A program made the translations under genes and the position numbers. From Shinella sp. CPCC 101442 (lineage in GTDB: Bacteria > Pseudomonadota > Alphaproteobacteria > Rhizobiales > Rhizobiaceae), in NCBI RefSeq assembly GCF_024704725.1, contig NZ_JALIQS010000004.1, positions 434,001 to 498,000 on the forward strand: a stretch of 64,000 nucleotides of DNA, written 5' to 3'. Below the pieces are notes generated by a model. That model saw nothing but the letters and a program-made list of their open reading frames with translations, was not told the DNA's origin and did no database searches. Of this stretch, positions 44,677 to 53,877 are shown in pieces (positions within the stretch are counted from its first letter, which is position 1; every line of letters begins with the position of its first letter).

Positions 44677-46332
44677 ATGTCGTTTGTCAGAAGCGTGAGA
44701 CCCAGCAATCTGGTGATCCTCGCCGCGCTGCCCTTCATTGTCTATCTGTTTGCCTCCTCGCCGGATTACCAGCGCTCGCTGCGGGCGATCCTGGGCGTCG
44801 AACTCGGGTCGGGCGTCCTGGTCCCGGGCTTCCTGCTGCTGGCCGTCGCCTTTTCCGCCGGCTTTGCCGTTCTTCTCCTTTCGCGCCGGAAGGCGGCCCG
44901 ACCTCGGCTGACGCTCGCCGCAGGGCTCATCGGGCTTTTGGCGACGGCGGCGATCCTCGCCGGCGATCTCGTTCATCCCTTCATCGCGTCGGTGGTCGCC
45001 AACGGCGTCGATCCGTTCAAATCCGATCTCGTCGTCAAGGGCGCGACGCCCCGTCAGCTGACGGACGCCGCCGACCTCCTGGTGCGCGGTGTCGAGGCCT
45101 GGATCTGGCCCCTCTATGCGGTGCTGCTGCTGGCCGGTCTGGGCCTCACCTTTGCCGGCAGCCGCGCGCCGGTTCCGTCCGAAAGCGTTGCACGCCGGGC
45201 AGGGGCGTGGATCCTCGGTGCGGTCAATGGCGCCGGCCTGGTCTTCGTTTTCCTCTTTGCCCATCTCGCTTTCGCCTCGGGTCTCGCCACTACCATCCGC
45301 GCGGCGATCGCCGCCTATATCCTGGCGGCCATTCTCGGTCTCGTCTGGGTGGGACTCTTGAAGCTGCGTTATTCAAGGCAGAGCCTTCTGCTCTTCATCG
45401 GCATGACAGCGCTCTTCGCGGCGTTGTCGGCATGGTTCCTTATGCAGCCGCGCGACAACTACGTGCTCGCCGGCACGCTGGACGGCAAGATCGGCATCGT
45501 CACCAACACGCCCGCCAGCCTGATCAGCGCCGTGCGCTTTGGCCGCTATGACGGCGGGCCGACGACGGAAACGCCGGTGCGCACCTTCGTCACCCCCGAG
45601 CAGGCGGTCGAGACCGTCGCGAAGAAGGAGGATGTCAGCGGCGCGCTGCTGCCGGCCGCAGCGGTTCCCGCCGACTGGCCGCGCCTCTGGCAGGTCGAGG
45701 CACTGAACGACCGAGACCGGGCGGCTGGCATCACCTTCGCCGTCGTTGCCATCGCGCTCGGCCTCCTGACACTCGGCGGCTTCCTGCATCATCGCCATCC
45801 CCTGTCGATCGGTTCGGAATTCATCGTCGATACGATCCGCGGCATCCCCATGCTCGTCATCGTGCTCTATGTCGGCCTGCCGCTGTCGGGTGCCTTGAAG
45901 GACGCGACGGCGGGTGTGTTCGATCCGCCGAACCTGGTGCGCGGCATCGTCGCCATGGCGATCGCCTATTCCGCCTATCTCGCCGAGATTTTCAGATCGG
46001 GCATCAATGCCATTCCGGCCGGCCAGATCGAGGCCGCATCCAGCCTTGGGCTCAACCGCTGGCAGACGGCGCGGCTCGTCATCCTGCCGCAGGCCTTCCG
46101 TATCGTCATTCCGCCGCTCGGCAACGAGCTTATCGCCATCCTGAAGGACACGTCGCTGCTGTCGATCCTGTCGATCCGCGACATCACGCAGCGTATGCGC
46201 GAGTTCCAGTCGGCGAGCTTCCTGCCCTTCGCCCCCTATAATTCGGCGGCCATCCTCTACATCCTGCTGACGCTGGCGGCCGCGAGCCTCGTCAGCCTGA
46301 TCGAGAAGAAATATGATGTCAAACACCGCTGA
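44677..46332 (+). CDS. amino-acid ABC transporter permease with large N-terminal extension
   Basis: 551 residues from the ATG at 44677, with GGAGG 5 nt upstream. The C-terminal ~200 residues are a HisM/GlnP-type permease: IDTIRGIPMLVIVLYVG-like start, then AIAYSAYLAEIFRSGINAIP and GQIEAASSLGLNRWQTARLV, the EAA loop that contacts the ATPase. The first ~350 residues are unusual for the family. They contain about eight hydrophobic segments plus a non-membrane stretch (DGKIGIVTNTPASLISAVRF..., about 270-345). No ATP-binding subunit is encoded in the window, so it must be shared from elsewhere. It overlaps the SDR gene by 20 bp. Confidence 0.88.
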   Translation: MSFVRSVRPSNLVILAALPFIVYLFASSPDYQRSLRAILGVELGSGVLVPGFLLLAVAFSAGFAVLLLSRRKAARPRLTLAAGLIGLLATAAILAGDLVHPFIASVVANGVDPFKSDLVVKGATPRQLTDAADLLVRGVEAWIWPLYAVLLLAGLGLTFAGSRAPVPSESVARRAGAWILGAVNGAGLVFVFLFAHLAFASGLATTIRAAIAAYILAAILGLVWVGLLKLRYSRQSLLLFIGMTALFAALSAWFLMQPRDNYVLAGTLDGKIGIVTNTPASLISAVRFGRYDGGPTTETPVRTFVTPEQAVETVAKKEDVSGALLPAAAVPADWPRLWQVEALNDRDRAAGITFAVVAIALGLLTLGGFLHHRHPLSIGSEFIVDTIRGIPMLVIVLYVGLPLSGALKDATAGVFDPPNLVRGIVAMAIAYSAYLAEIFRSGINAIPAGQIEAASSLGLNRWQTARLVILPQAFRIVIPPLGNELIAILKDTSLLSILSIRDITQRMREFQSASFLPFAPYNSAAILYILLTLAAASLVSLIEKKYDVKHR

Positions 46333-46996
46333 GAAGGATGCCGGAACGGTGCTTGTCACCGGCGCCGGGCGCGGTCTCGGCCGAACGCTCGCCGCGCTCT
46401 ATGCGGCGGCTGGCTTCCGTGTCATCGCCTGCATGCGGCAAGCGACGGAGGGCGCGATGCCACTCGACGTGGCGGATGCCGGTTCCATCGCAATGCTCGG
46501 CGAAAAGCTCGCCGGCCAGCCGATCGACATCGTCATCAACAATGCCGCGATCCGCGGCGATACCGGTGGCCTTTCTTCGCTGGAGGAGGGGGATTTCCTG
46601 GAAGTCATGCGCATCAACGCGCTCGCCCCGCTGCTTGTCGCCCGCGCGCTTCGGCCGAACCTCTTGGCCGGCAGGCGCAAGGTGCTCGTCAACATCGGTA
46701 GCCGCGCCGGCTCGCTTGAGGAAGGCACGCTCGACGATGACGACGGCGATTATGCCTATCGCTGCTCCAAGGCGGCGCTGAACATGGCGACGGTCAAGCT
46801 CGCCCAGGATTTCCGCGGCGACGGCATCGCCGTCATCTCGCTGCATCCCGGTTGGGTGCGCACCGATATGGGCGGCGAGGAAGCGGCCATCGATGTCGGC
46901 GTCAGCGCCGCGGGTCTGAAGATGCTGATCGACGGGACGACGCTGGCGCAGACCGGAAGCTTCCGGGCTTACGACGGCCGGGCCGTGGCGTGGTGA
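46313..46996 (+). CDS. short-chain dehydrogenase/reductase
   Basis: 227 residues. The classical SDR motifs are TGAGRGLG at 16-23, the NNAAIRG strand, the serine in NIGSRAGS, and the catalytic YRCSK (Y-x3-K). HPGWVRTDMGG follows. A small cytoplasmic NAD(P)-dependent oxidoreductase, similar to C-factor-type SDRs. It begins 20 bp before the permease stop and so is translationally coupled to the transporter, which suggests it acts on the imported solute. Substrate unknown. Confidence 0.88.
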   Translation: MMSNTAEKDAGTVLVTGAGRGLGRTLAALYAAAGFRVIACMRQATEGAMPLDVADAGSIAMLGEKLAGQPIDIVINNAAIRGDTGGLSSLEEGDFLEVMRINALAPLLVARALRPNLLAGRRKVLVNIGSRAGSLEEGTLDDDDGDYAYRCSKAALNMATVKLAQDFRGDGIAVISLHPGWVRTDMGGEEAAIDVGVSAAGLKMLIDGTTLAQTGSFRAYDGRAVAW

Positions 46997-47150
46997 CGGC
47001 GTCGATCGAGAATTAAATACGCGAGACCAAGGTTCAATCGCGATCGTAACGATGGCGGCGTCCCAAGCGCCGTTGATGACAAGGATACTGCACGTGCATA
47101 AGCCGCTGACCAGACAGAACCGTTTCGACGCCGGTCGACAGACGACCGGA

Positions 47151-49112
47151 ATGCTGGAGCTTGGTGTCTGCTATTATCCGGAACAGTGGCCGCGCGAAAA
47201 ATGGGACGAGGACGCCCGCCGCATGGTGGACCTCGGCCTTGCCTGGGTGCGCATCGGTGAATTCGCCTGGTCGCATATCGAGCCGCAGTCCGGCACCTTC
47301 CAGTGGGAATGGATGGACGAGGCGATCGAGGTGCTCGGCTGCGCCGGCCTCAAGGTCATTCTCGGCACACCGACCGCCGCGCCGCCGAAATGGCTGGTCG
47401 ATCGTTACCCGGATATCCTGGCCGTTGACGCGCGCGGCGTGGTGCGCAAGTTCGGCGCACGCCGGCACTATTGTTTTTCCAGCCGCCGCTACCGCGTGGA
47501 AGCCGCCCGCATCACCGAAGCGATGGTGCGCCGCTATGGCGAAAACCCCTTCGTGCACGCCTGGCAGACCGACAATGAATATGGCGATCACGATACGATC
47601 CACAGCTACTCCGACGAGGCGAAGCACGGCTTCCGCGAATGGCTCGCCGCCCGCTACGGCACGATCGAGGAGATGAACCGCGCCTGGGGCACGCAGTTCT
47701 GGAGCATGCACTACAACGGTTTTGACGCGGTGGACCTGCCCAACAACCTCGTCGAGGAGCCGACCCCGACGCATCTCGTCGATTACTTCCGCTTCTCGTC
47801 GGACCAGGTGAAAAGCTTCAACAAGGCGCAGGTGGATATCATTCGCCGGCATTCGCCGGGCCGCCCGGTCACGCACAATTTCATGAACCAGAATACCGAC
47901 TTCGACCATTACACGGTCGGCGAAGACATCGATATCGCCTCCTGGGATGTCTATCCGCTGGGCGGGCTGATCAACGGCCGGCTCAGCGCGGAAGACAAGG
48001 CGCGCTATCTGCGCGTCGGCGATCCGGACCAGACGGCTTTCAATCACGATCTCTACCGCGCCGTCGGCCGTGGTCGGGTCTGGGTCATGGAGCAGCAGCC
48101 GGGGCCGGTGAACTGGGCCGCCCACAACCAGTCGCCCGCCGATGGCATGGTGCGGCTGTGGACCTGGCTTGCCTATGCGCATGGCGTCGACATGGTCTCC
48201 TACTTCCGCTGGCGCCAGGCACCGTTCGCGCAGGAGCAGTTCCATGCGGGGCTGCTGTTACCGAACAGCGAGGTGGATCAGGGTTATCTCGAAGTCGCGC
48301 AGGTAGCCGAGGAGATGATGTGCCTGCCTGAGGGCGAAATGCGTGAAAAAGCCGAAGTCGCCATCCTTCTCGACTACGAGTCGCGATTTGCCACCCGTGC
48401 CCTGCCGCAGGGCCAGGGTTACATCGCCTCGGCGATCGCTCTCGATTGGTATTCCGCCGTCGCCCGTCTCGGCGTGGATGTGGATTTCATCGGCCAGCAT
48501 TCCGATCTCTCCGGCTACAGGCTGGTACTCGCGCCCGATCTCGTCATTCCCGATGCGTCGTTCGTTGCTCGCCTCAAGGCCTCCGGCGCCAAGGCGCTGT
48601 TTGGCCCGCGCAGCGGCAGCAAGACGCGCGACATGCACATCCCCGCCGACCTGCCGCCCGGCCCACTTGCCGATCTCATCGATTTCCGCGTGACACGCGT
48701 CGAATCCCTGCCCGAATATCACAGCGAGCCCGTTCTCTACGGTAATACCAGCCATCCGGTGACGGGTTGGCGCGAGCTGATCCGGACGAGCGAGACGGTG
48801 CTGGCGACCTTCGAGGGAGAACATCGCCAGGGCATGCCCGCCATCATCGGCAACGAGCGCACGCGCTATGTCGGCACGTTGCCGCGCGGCGAGTTCCTGT
48901 CCAAGCTGATGGGCGATACGCTCGGCTGGGCGGATATCAAGAGCTTGCCCGATCTCGGCGATCTCCGCCTGGCCCGGCGCGGCAATCTGCATTTCGCCTT
49001 CAACTATGGCAATGCGTCGGCTCTCGTGCCGGCGTCGGCAACGGCCGAATTCCTTGTCGGCGGGCGGGAACTTGCGCCCGTCGGAGTGGCGATCTGGACG
49101 GAGAAGCCCTGA
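47151..49112 (+). CDS. beta-galactosidase, glycoside hydrolase family 42
   Basis: 653 residues from the ATG at 47151 (MLELGVCYYPEQWPREKW), the usual family start; the frame extends 33 codons upstream, but the added residues look non-native. The TIM barrel (about 1-370) has the acid/base E143 in QTDNEYGDHDT and the nucleophile E314 in WVMEQQPGPVNW. A trimerisation, glutaminase-like domain follows (about 385-590), then a small C-terminal beta domain. No signal peptide, so cytoplasmic. It hydrolyses beta-galactosides, often plant galactan or arabinogalactan oligosaccharides. It stands alone and ends 10 bp from the convergent GT2 gene. Confidence 0.94.
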   Translation: MLELGVCYYPEQWPREKWDEDARRMVDLGLAWVRIGEFAWSHIEPQSGTFQWEWMDEAIEVLGCAGLKVILGTPTAAPPKWLVDRYPDILAVDARGVVRKFGARRHYCFSSRRYRVEAARITEAMVRRYGENPFVHAWQTDNEYGDHDTIHSYSDEAKHGFREWLAARYGTIEEMNRAWGTQFWSMHYNGFDAVDLPNNLVEEPTPTHLVDYFRFSSDQVKSFNKAQVDIIRRHSPGRPVTHNFMNQNTDFDHYTVGEDIDIASWDVYPLGGLINGRLSAEDKARYLRVGDPDQTAFNHDLYRAVGRGRVWVMEQQPGPVNWAAHNQSPADGMVRLWTWLAYAHGVDMVSYFRWRQAPFAQEQFHAGLLLPNSEVDQGYLEVAQVAEEMMCLPEGEMREKAEVAILLDYESRFATRALPQGQGYIASAIALDWYSAVARLGVDVDFIGQHSDLSGYRLVLAPDLVIPDASFVARLKASGAKALFGPRSGSKTRDMHIPADLPPGPLADLIDFRVTRVESLPEYHSEPVLYGNTSHPVTGWRELIRTSETVLATFEGEHRQGMPAIIGNERTRYVGTLPRGEFLSKLMGDTLGWADIKSLPDLGDLRLARRGNLHFAFNYGNASALVPASATAEFLVGGRELAPVGVAIWTEKP

Positions 49113-49122
49113 TCCGAGCCCT

Positions 49123-51072
49123 CTATCCGGCGTCCGCCACCGGCTCGGCGCGTAATGGCGTCTGCGCCGGGCGGTGCGCGGTCTTGTTCCAAAAGAACGG
49201 ATTGCTGCGCAATTCCCGCACCGCACGCCAGGCGGCAAGCGACATCAGCAGCCAGTAGAAGGGCGTCAGTGCCCAGCAACGGCCTGCCGCATCGCGTTCG
49301 CCGGGTGTCATTCCAGCGCGGCCGAGCGCCACGAAGATCGCATAGCTGCCGAAGATGTTGACGATATCGACGGCGATGAGGGTGATTTCGAAGGGGCCCG
49401 CGACATGGGCGGATTGCCCGAAAAGCTGCCAGGCGATCACGCCGACATAAACGAAGAGCAGCGGATGGGCGAGCGAGGAGAGGATCAGCCCGCCGATCAG
49501 CACCTGGAAGACGATGCACGGCCAGAGGCCCATGTCGCGCATGAGCTGCGAAGGCCGCCGCATCAGCACCAGCCAGGTCTGCAACCAGCCCTTGAACCAG
49601 CGTGTGCGCTGTCCGAGCCATGCCGACGTCGTCGTGGGTGCTTCCTCATAGGTCGGCCGTTCGATCGTGCCACAGCGGTAGCCGAGCCGGTAGAGCCGCA
49701 TGCCGAGATCGGCGTCCTCGGTAACATTGTACGGATCCCATCCGCCCACCTCCTGCAGCACGCGGGTGCGAAAATGGTTCGACGTGCCGCCGAGCGGCAT
49801 CGGCAGCCGGGCGGCGGCGAGCCGCGGCAGCAGCACGCGGAACAATCCGGCATATTCGAAGGCGAAGAGAGCGCTCAGCCAGCTTTCGCGCGCATTGGTG
49901 ATGACGAGCGGCGCTTGCAGGCACACGATGTCGGACGGCCCGGCCTCGAAGGTTCGCCAGGCTTCGTCGAGTTGCAGCGGATCGATCCGGTCTTCCGCAT
50001 CGTAGATGACAAGATATGCGCCGCGCGCGGCGCCAAGCGCATAGGAGAGCGCCTTCGGCTTGGTGCGCGGATGGCCCGGCGGCACGGCCACGATCTCGTA
50101 TTGCCGGCCGAGACGGATAGCGGCGAGCGCCGAAAGCGTCGCTTCGTCGTCCGCCTCGCAGATCAGTTTGATGTCGAGGCAGGCGGCGGGCCAGGCGAGC
50201 CGGTTCAGCGTTTCGACAAGCTGCGGCACAACCGCCGCCTCGCGGTAGAGCGCCACGAATACCGAGTAGACCGGTCGCGGTCCGGTCGATGGAATGCCGA
50301 GGGCCTGGTCCTGTTGTTGTCTGCGCTTTGCAAGCAGGGCGAGGAAGCGGATGAGGAAGGACGCGAGGAAGAGGAGGCTGAGCACGATGTGCAGGAGAAG
50401 CGAGGCGATGACGGGCTCTGTGATGGCGAGCGCCAGAAGGGTGGTGAGAATCGTGCCCATGTAGAAACCCTGCCGCCCCCACAGGGTGATGCGGGCGCTC
50501 GCCTCCGGCAGGGTGGCGAACAGTCGATCGACGGTCTCGCGCAGGCGTCGCGTGCGACCTGCCTGCCAGAGCGCCGTCCGCAGCGCCGAGGGGGTGGTCG
50601 CCGCCAGCATGGTGCGCAGCATGGGGGAAAGATCGAGCCGCTCATTGAGGGATTCGATCCGGTCGGCGCTGGGTACGATCGCGGTGATCGGCGGGCGCGC
50701 CGGATGGTGGATCCTGACGATGCTCGGTTCGACCAACTGGCTGTCCGCGCCGGGCAGGTCCTCCACCTGTGCCGGATCCAACCGGGACAGGAAGGGCAGG
50801 TGCAGGATTTCGGCAAGCGCCTCGTAGTAGGTGTCCTCCTTCAGGACACCGCTTGCCAGCAGCTCCGCCTCCAGCGTCGTGCCATGCCTGCTGGCGCGCA
50901 CCAGCATGCCGGAAATCAGCGACTTGGACAGTCCGAGCCGGCGGAAAAGCCGCGCTTCCGCCATCAGGCGTGGGGGAATTTGCGGCTCGTCGCCTGGGCG
51001 GACAGGGCCGGTCGGCAGGATGCCGATTGCGGTGGCGAAAGCGATGTCGTCGGGATATTCTGCCAGTCGCAT
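49123..51072 (-). CDS. membrane glycosyltransferase family 2 with N-terminal GspE_N-like domain
   Basis: 649 residues. Residues about 45-110 (GMLVRASRHGTTLEAELLAS, ILHLPFLSRLD) match the type II secretion ATPase N-terminal (GspE_N/MshEN) fold. Two hydrophobic helices lie near 200-245. The GT2 catalytic domain follows, with CEADDEAT at ~307, the YDAEDRID DxD-type motif at ~357, TEDADLG at ~452 and the QRTRW (QxxRW) motif at ~490. The last two are shared with processive inner-membrane polysaccharide synthases. About four C-terminal membrane helices are seen. It could make a beta-glucan-like polymer. The N-terminal MshEN-type domain can bind c-di-GMP in related proteins, so nucleotide control is possible. 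Confidence 0.88.
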   Translation of the reverse strand: MRLAEYPDDIAFATAIGILPTGPVRPGDEPQIPPRLMAEARLFRRLGLSKSLISGMLVRASRHGTTLEAELLASGVLKEDTYYEALAEILHLPFLSRLDPAQVEDLPGADSQLVEPSIVRIHHPARPPITAIVPSADRIESLNERLDLSPMLRTMLAATTPSALRTALWQAGRTRRLRETVDRLFATLPEASARITLWGRQGFYMGTILTTLLALAITEPVIASLLLHIVLSLLFLASFLIRFLALLAKRRQQQDQALGIPSTGPRPVYSVFVALYREAAVVPQLVETLNRLAWPAACLDIKLICEADDEATLSALAAIRLGRQYEIVAVPPGHPRTKPKALSYALGAARGAYLVIYDAEDRIDPLQLDEAWRTFEAGPSDIVCLQAPLVITNARESWLSALFAFEYAGLFRVLLPRLAAARLPMPLGGTSNHFRTRVLQEVGGWDPYNVTEDADLGMRLYRLGYRCGTIERPTYEEAPTTTSAWLGQRTRWFKGWLQTWLVLMRRPSQLMRDMGLWPCIVFQVLIGGLILSSLAHPLLFVYVGVIAWQLFGQSAHVAGPFEITLIAVDIVNIFGSYAIFVALGRAGMTPGERDAAGRCWALTPFYWLLMSLAAWRAVRELRSNPFFWNKTAHRPAQTPLRAEPVADAG

Positions 51073-51129
51073 GCAGCCGTCGCTGCCGCGTGAGCGGCTG
51101 CGCCCCCTTTAAACCCCAAGTTGATTGTA

Positions 51130-52011
51130 ATGTGGCACAGAGCAATTTCATCCCTTAAATCCTATGGGTTTTTCGCACTCTGCCTGTTGATGGGGGCAAC
51201 AAATCCGCCGGTTGCGTTTGCGCAGGAGAAACCCTCGGTCGATCTGCCGATCCTGTTCGACACGCGCGAACGCATCGCAAAGCCCGATCTATCGGGTATC
51301 GTGCGCCTGCGGTTCCTCACGACCGTGGACTTCCCGCCCTTCAATTTCATCGACCAGACCGGCAAACTCGCCGGCTTCCATGTCGATCTGGTGCGCGAAA
51401 TCTGCCGGGAACTCGCGCTGATGGAAAAGTGCCAGATTCAGGCTGTGACCTTTCCGGAACTGGAAAAGGCACTCGTCGACGGGAATGGCGAGGCCGTTGC
51501 GGCGGGCGTCGCCGTCACGGCGGAACTACGCGAGCGTTTTGCTTTTTCGCGCCCCTTCATGCGCCTGCCGGCACGCTTTGCCGTGGCGAGAAAGGCTCCA
51601 CCATCCGGCGAGACCGCGGCCGCGCTCGAGGGCAAACGTGTTGGCGTCGTGACGGGAAGCGCGCATGAAGCGATACTGAAAGCCTTTTTCCCGGGCCTGC
51701 GGGCGGAAGTCTTTGCGGACCGTGCAGCGCTGCTGACCGCCCTCAGGGACGGCAAGCTGGACGCGGTCTTTTCCGACGGCATGCAGCTCGCCTTCTGGAC
51801 GAACGGCACCGAATCGGCGGGCTGCTGCCGGCTCTTCGACGGTCCCTATCTGTCGGAGCCGTTCCTCGGCGAGGGGCTGACGATCATGCTGCGCAAGCAG
51901 GATTCAGCCCTTGCGACCGCCATCGACCACGCGCTGTTGGCGCTGTCGCGCAATGGCCGCCTGCAGGAAATCTACCTCCGCTACTTCCCGGTCAACCTCT
52001 ACGGCGGCTGA
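51130..52011 (+). CDS. periplasmic solute-binding protein (SBP family 3)
   Basis: 293 residues from the ATG at 51130; a TTG three codons earlier is the alternative. The signal peptide is hydrophobic (SYGFFALCLLMGATNPPVAFAQ). The mature fold has LRFLTTVDFPPFNFIDQTGK and GFHVDLVREICRELAL, then RVGVVTGSAHEA and LDAVFSDGMQLAFW. It ends NGRLQEIYLRYFPVNLYGG. Family members bind amino acids or act as sensor inputs. No permease or ATPase is adjacent: it is divergent from the GT2 gene (57-bp gap) and convergent with the S24 regulator. Ligand unknown. Confidence 0.9.
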   Translation: MWHRAISSLKSYGFFALCLLMGATNPPVAFAQEKPSVDLPILFDTRERIAKPDLSGIVRLRFLTTVDFPPFNFIDQTGKLAGFHVDLVREICRELALMEKCQIQAVTFPELEKALVDGNGEAVAAGVAVTAELRERFAFSRPFMRLPARFAVARKAPPSGETAAALEGKRVGVVTGSAHEAILKAFFPGLRAEVFADRAALLTALRDGKLDAVFSDGMQLAFWTNGTESAGCCRLFDGPYLSEPFLGEGLTIMLRKQDSALATAIDHALLALSRNGRLQEIYLRYFPVNLYGG

Positions 52012-52022
52012 CCGGCCGCCGC

Positions 52023-52679
52023 TTACTGGCTTGCCCAGATGATGCGGGCGATCCAGTCGATTTCGTCGATGTCGAAGCTGCGGTTGGGGTGCTCGGGATT
52101 GAGCGAGACGAGATCGATCGTGCGCGGTGTCTGGCGATGCAGCACCTTCGCCATGACCTCTCCCTCGCGGGTCTTGACCACGACGCGGTCGCCACGGCGT
52201 ACCTGGGCGCCTGGCTCGACGATCAGCACGTCGCCGTCGCGGTAGAGCGGCATCATGCTGTCGCCCTGCACCTCAAGCGCATAGACGCCGGCCTTGCGAT
52301 CGGGCGAGGCGGGAAATTCCACCACGTCCCAGCCCTGGCCCGCCGGAAAGCCCCCATCGTCGAAGAAGCCGCCCGCGCCCGCCTGCGCGAAGCCGAGAAG
52401 CGGAATGGTGCCCGCCTGTGGCGGAAAGGCGCCCTGCGGCAGGGCGGCATCGCGTATCGTACTGGCCAGGAATTCGTCGATCGAGGCGCCCGTCGCGTCG
52501 AGCACCTTGGCGATCGATTCCGTCGAGGGCCAGCGCTGGCGGCCGTCCACCCCCTGGCGTTTGGATTTGTTGAAGGACGTCGGGTCGAGCCCCGCGCGGC
52601 GCGCAAGGCCGGAGGGCGAGAGCTGGTTGCGCTCGGCAAGGGCGTCGATCGCTGCCCAGATCCGGTCGTGGGAGAACAT
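52023..52679 (-). CDS. XRE/S24 LexA-like transcriptional regulator
   Basis: 218 residues from the ATG at 52677-52679; the longer upstream frame overlaps the DMT gene antisense and is rejected. The N-terminal HTH (about 1-65) contains LSPSGLARRAGLDPTSFNKS. The C-terminal S24 serine-peptidase fold has the catalytic dyad S141 (VQGDSMMPLYRDGD) and K169 (RVVVKTREGE), plus the LLGFAQAGAGGFFDDG region before it, where self-cleavage occurs in LexA or CI. Both catalytic residues are intact. It may be a stress- or damage-responsive repressor; the targets are unknown. The DMT exporter gene lies upstream on the same strand, with a 95-bp gap. Confidence 0.9.
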   Translation of the reverse strand: MFSHDRIWAAIDALAERNQLSPSGLARRAGLDPTSFNKSKRQGVDGRQRWPSTESIAKVLDATGASIDEFLASTIRDAALPQGAFPPQAGTIPLLGFAQAGAGGFFDDGGFPAGQGWDVVEFPASPDRKAGVYALEVQGDSMMPLYRDGDVLIVEPGAQVRRGDRVVVKTREGEVMAKVLHRQTPRTIDLVSLNPEHPNRSFDIDEIDWIARIIWASQ

Positions 52680-52774
52680 GCTTGAGAAACCCTGCCAAGG
52701 CGGCGGACCGGCTTCTGCCGGTCCGATAGACCGGAAGCATATCGGAGGAGATGGGTCGAGTAAAGAAAAAAGGA

Positions 52775-53680
52775 TTATTTTCCTTTTTTGTCGATATCTG
52801 CCTTTTCGGCGGCGCGCCGGCGGGCGACCACGCTTTCGCGCCAGATGGTGAACATGCCGGCGGCGACGACGATGATCGAACCAGCGATCATGTTGATGTT
52901 CAGCGTTTCGCCGAAGATGCTGACGCCGATGATCGCCGCCAGCACGACCTGGAGATAGGTCAGTGGCTGGACGGCGGCCGCGTCGAGCAGATCGTAGGCC
53001 CGGATCAGGAAATAGTGGCTCGACATGCCGGTGATGCAGAGCAGCCCCATCCACAGCCAGTCGACAGGGGCAAGATTGGTCCAGAAGAAAGGCCCGACGA
53101 GGGAGATCGCCGCAGCACCCGCCACGCCGGTGTAGAAGAAGCTTGTCGAGGCCGTATCATCCCGGCTGACAAGGCGCGTTGCGATCACATAGAGCGCAAA
53201 TATCAACGCGGATGCGAGCGGCAGCAGCACGGAGAGGTCGAAGTCGGTGCCGGCGGGGTTGAGGATGACCAGCACGCCACACAGGCCGACGCCGATCGCC
53301 GTCCAGCGCCGCCAGCCGACGCGCTCGCCGAGCAGCGGCATCGACAGCAGCGCGACGAAGATCGGCCCCGATGCCAGGAGCGCCTGCGAATGGGCGAGGC
53401 CAACGGTGGTGAAGGCGGTGATGGTGATGACGATCTGGACGGCGAGAAGAATGCCGCGCAGGATTTGCAGGATCGGCCGCTTCGTCGCCGCGGCGACTTT
53501 CAAACCACCCGGACTGCGTGCGCCCAACGCCATGGCGAAGGCGGCAAAAGCCCAGAAGCGCAGCATCGCGATAAAGACAGGCGGATAGGCGCTGCCGAGA
53601 TGTTTCGAAATGGCGTCCTGCAGGCTGAAGATCAGGATCGCAAGCAGGGTGAAGCCGTAGCCGAGTCGTTTGGAATCCAT
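52775..53680 (-). CDS. DMT/EamA-family transporter
   Basis: 301 residues from the ATG at 53678-53680 (MDSKRLGYGFTLLAILIF). Ten predicted membrane helices form two EamA repeats; the first ends near QALLASGPIFVALLSMPLLGE and the second near LTYLQVVLAAIIGVSIFGE, the paired P/GE signatures of the family. The lysine/arginine-rich tail (VARRRAAEKADIDKKGK) is cytoplasmic. Inner-membrane exporter or importer of metabolites such as amino acids or purines. It is divergent from a second EamA gene at 53878. Confidence 0.92.
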   Translation of the reverse strand: MDSKRLGYGFTLLAILIFSLQDAISKHLGSAYPPVFIAMLRFWAFAAFAMALGARSPGGLKVAAATKRPILQILRGILLAVQIVITITAFTTVGLAHSQALLASGPIFVALLSMPLLGERVGWRRWTAIGVGLCGVLVILNPAGTDFDLSVLLPLASALIFALYVIATRLVSRDDTASTSFFYTGVAGAAAISLVGPFFWTNLAPVDWLWMGLLCITGMSSHYFLIRAYDLLDAAAVQPLTYLQVVLAAIIGVSIFGETLNINMIAGSIIVVAAGMFTIWRESVVARRRAAEKADIDKKGK

Positions 53681-53877
53681 GGTCCGCGCATATACCCGTC
53701 CCGCCGTGCTTGCACGTGTAAACTTGTGCGTCTCCGGACTTTTCGCGGTGGTTTGCGAGACAGGATACAGCGGGTGGGAAAAATTTCCTCCCCCGTGATT
53801 TCCTGCCACTTTCGCGGCGTCGAGCGGCGCGCTATCAAGGACGAGGCGCGCCTTCGCCGTGCCTCGAGGTTCCTTCC

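Noticed and set aside
49174-51093. 639-codon open frame antisense to the GT2 gene
   Set aside because: Shadow of a GC-rich real gene; low-complexity Arg/Glu/His-rich translation.
52680-53054. Long N-terminal extension of the S24 regulator
   Set aside because: Overlaps the DMT transporter gene in another frame and has Arg/His-rich nonsense composition; the ATG at 52679 begins a normal HTH.
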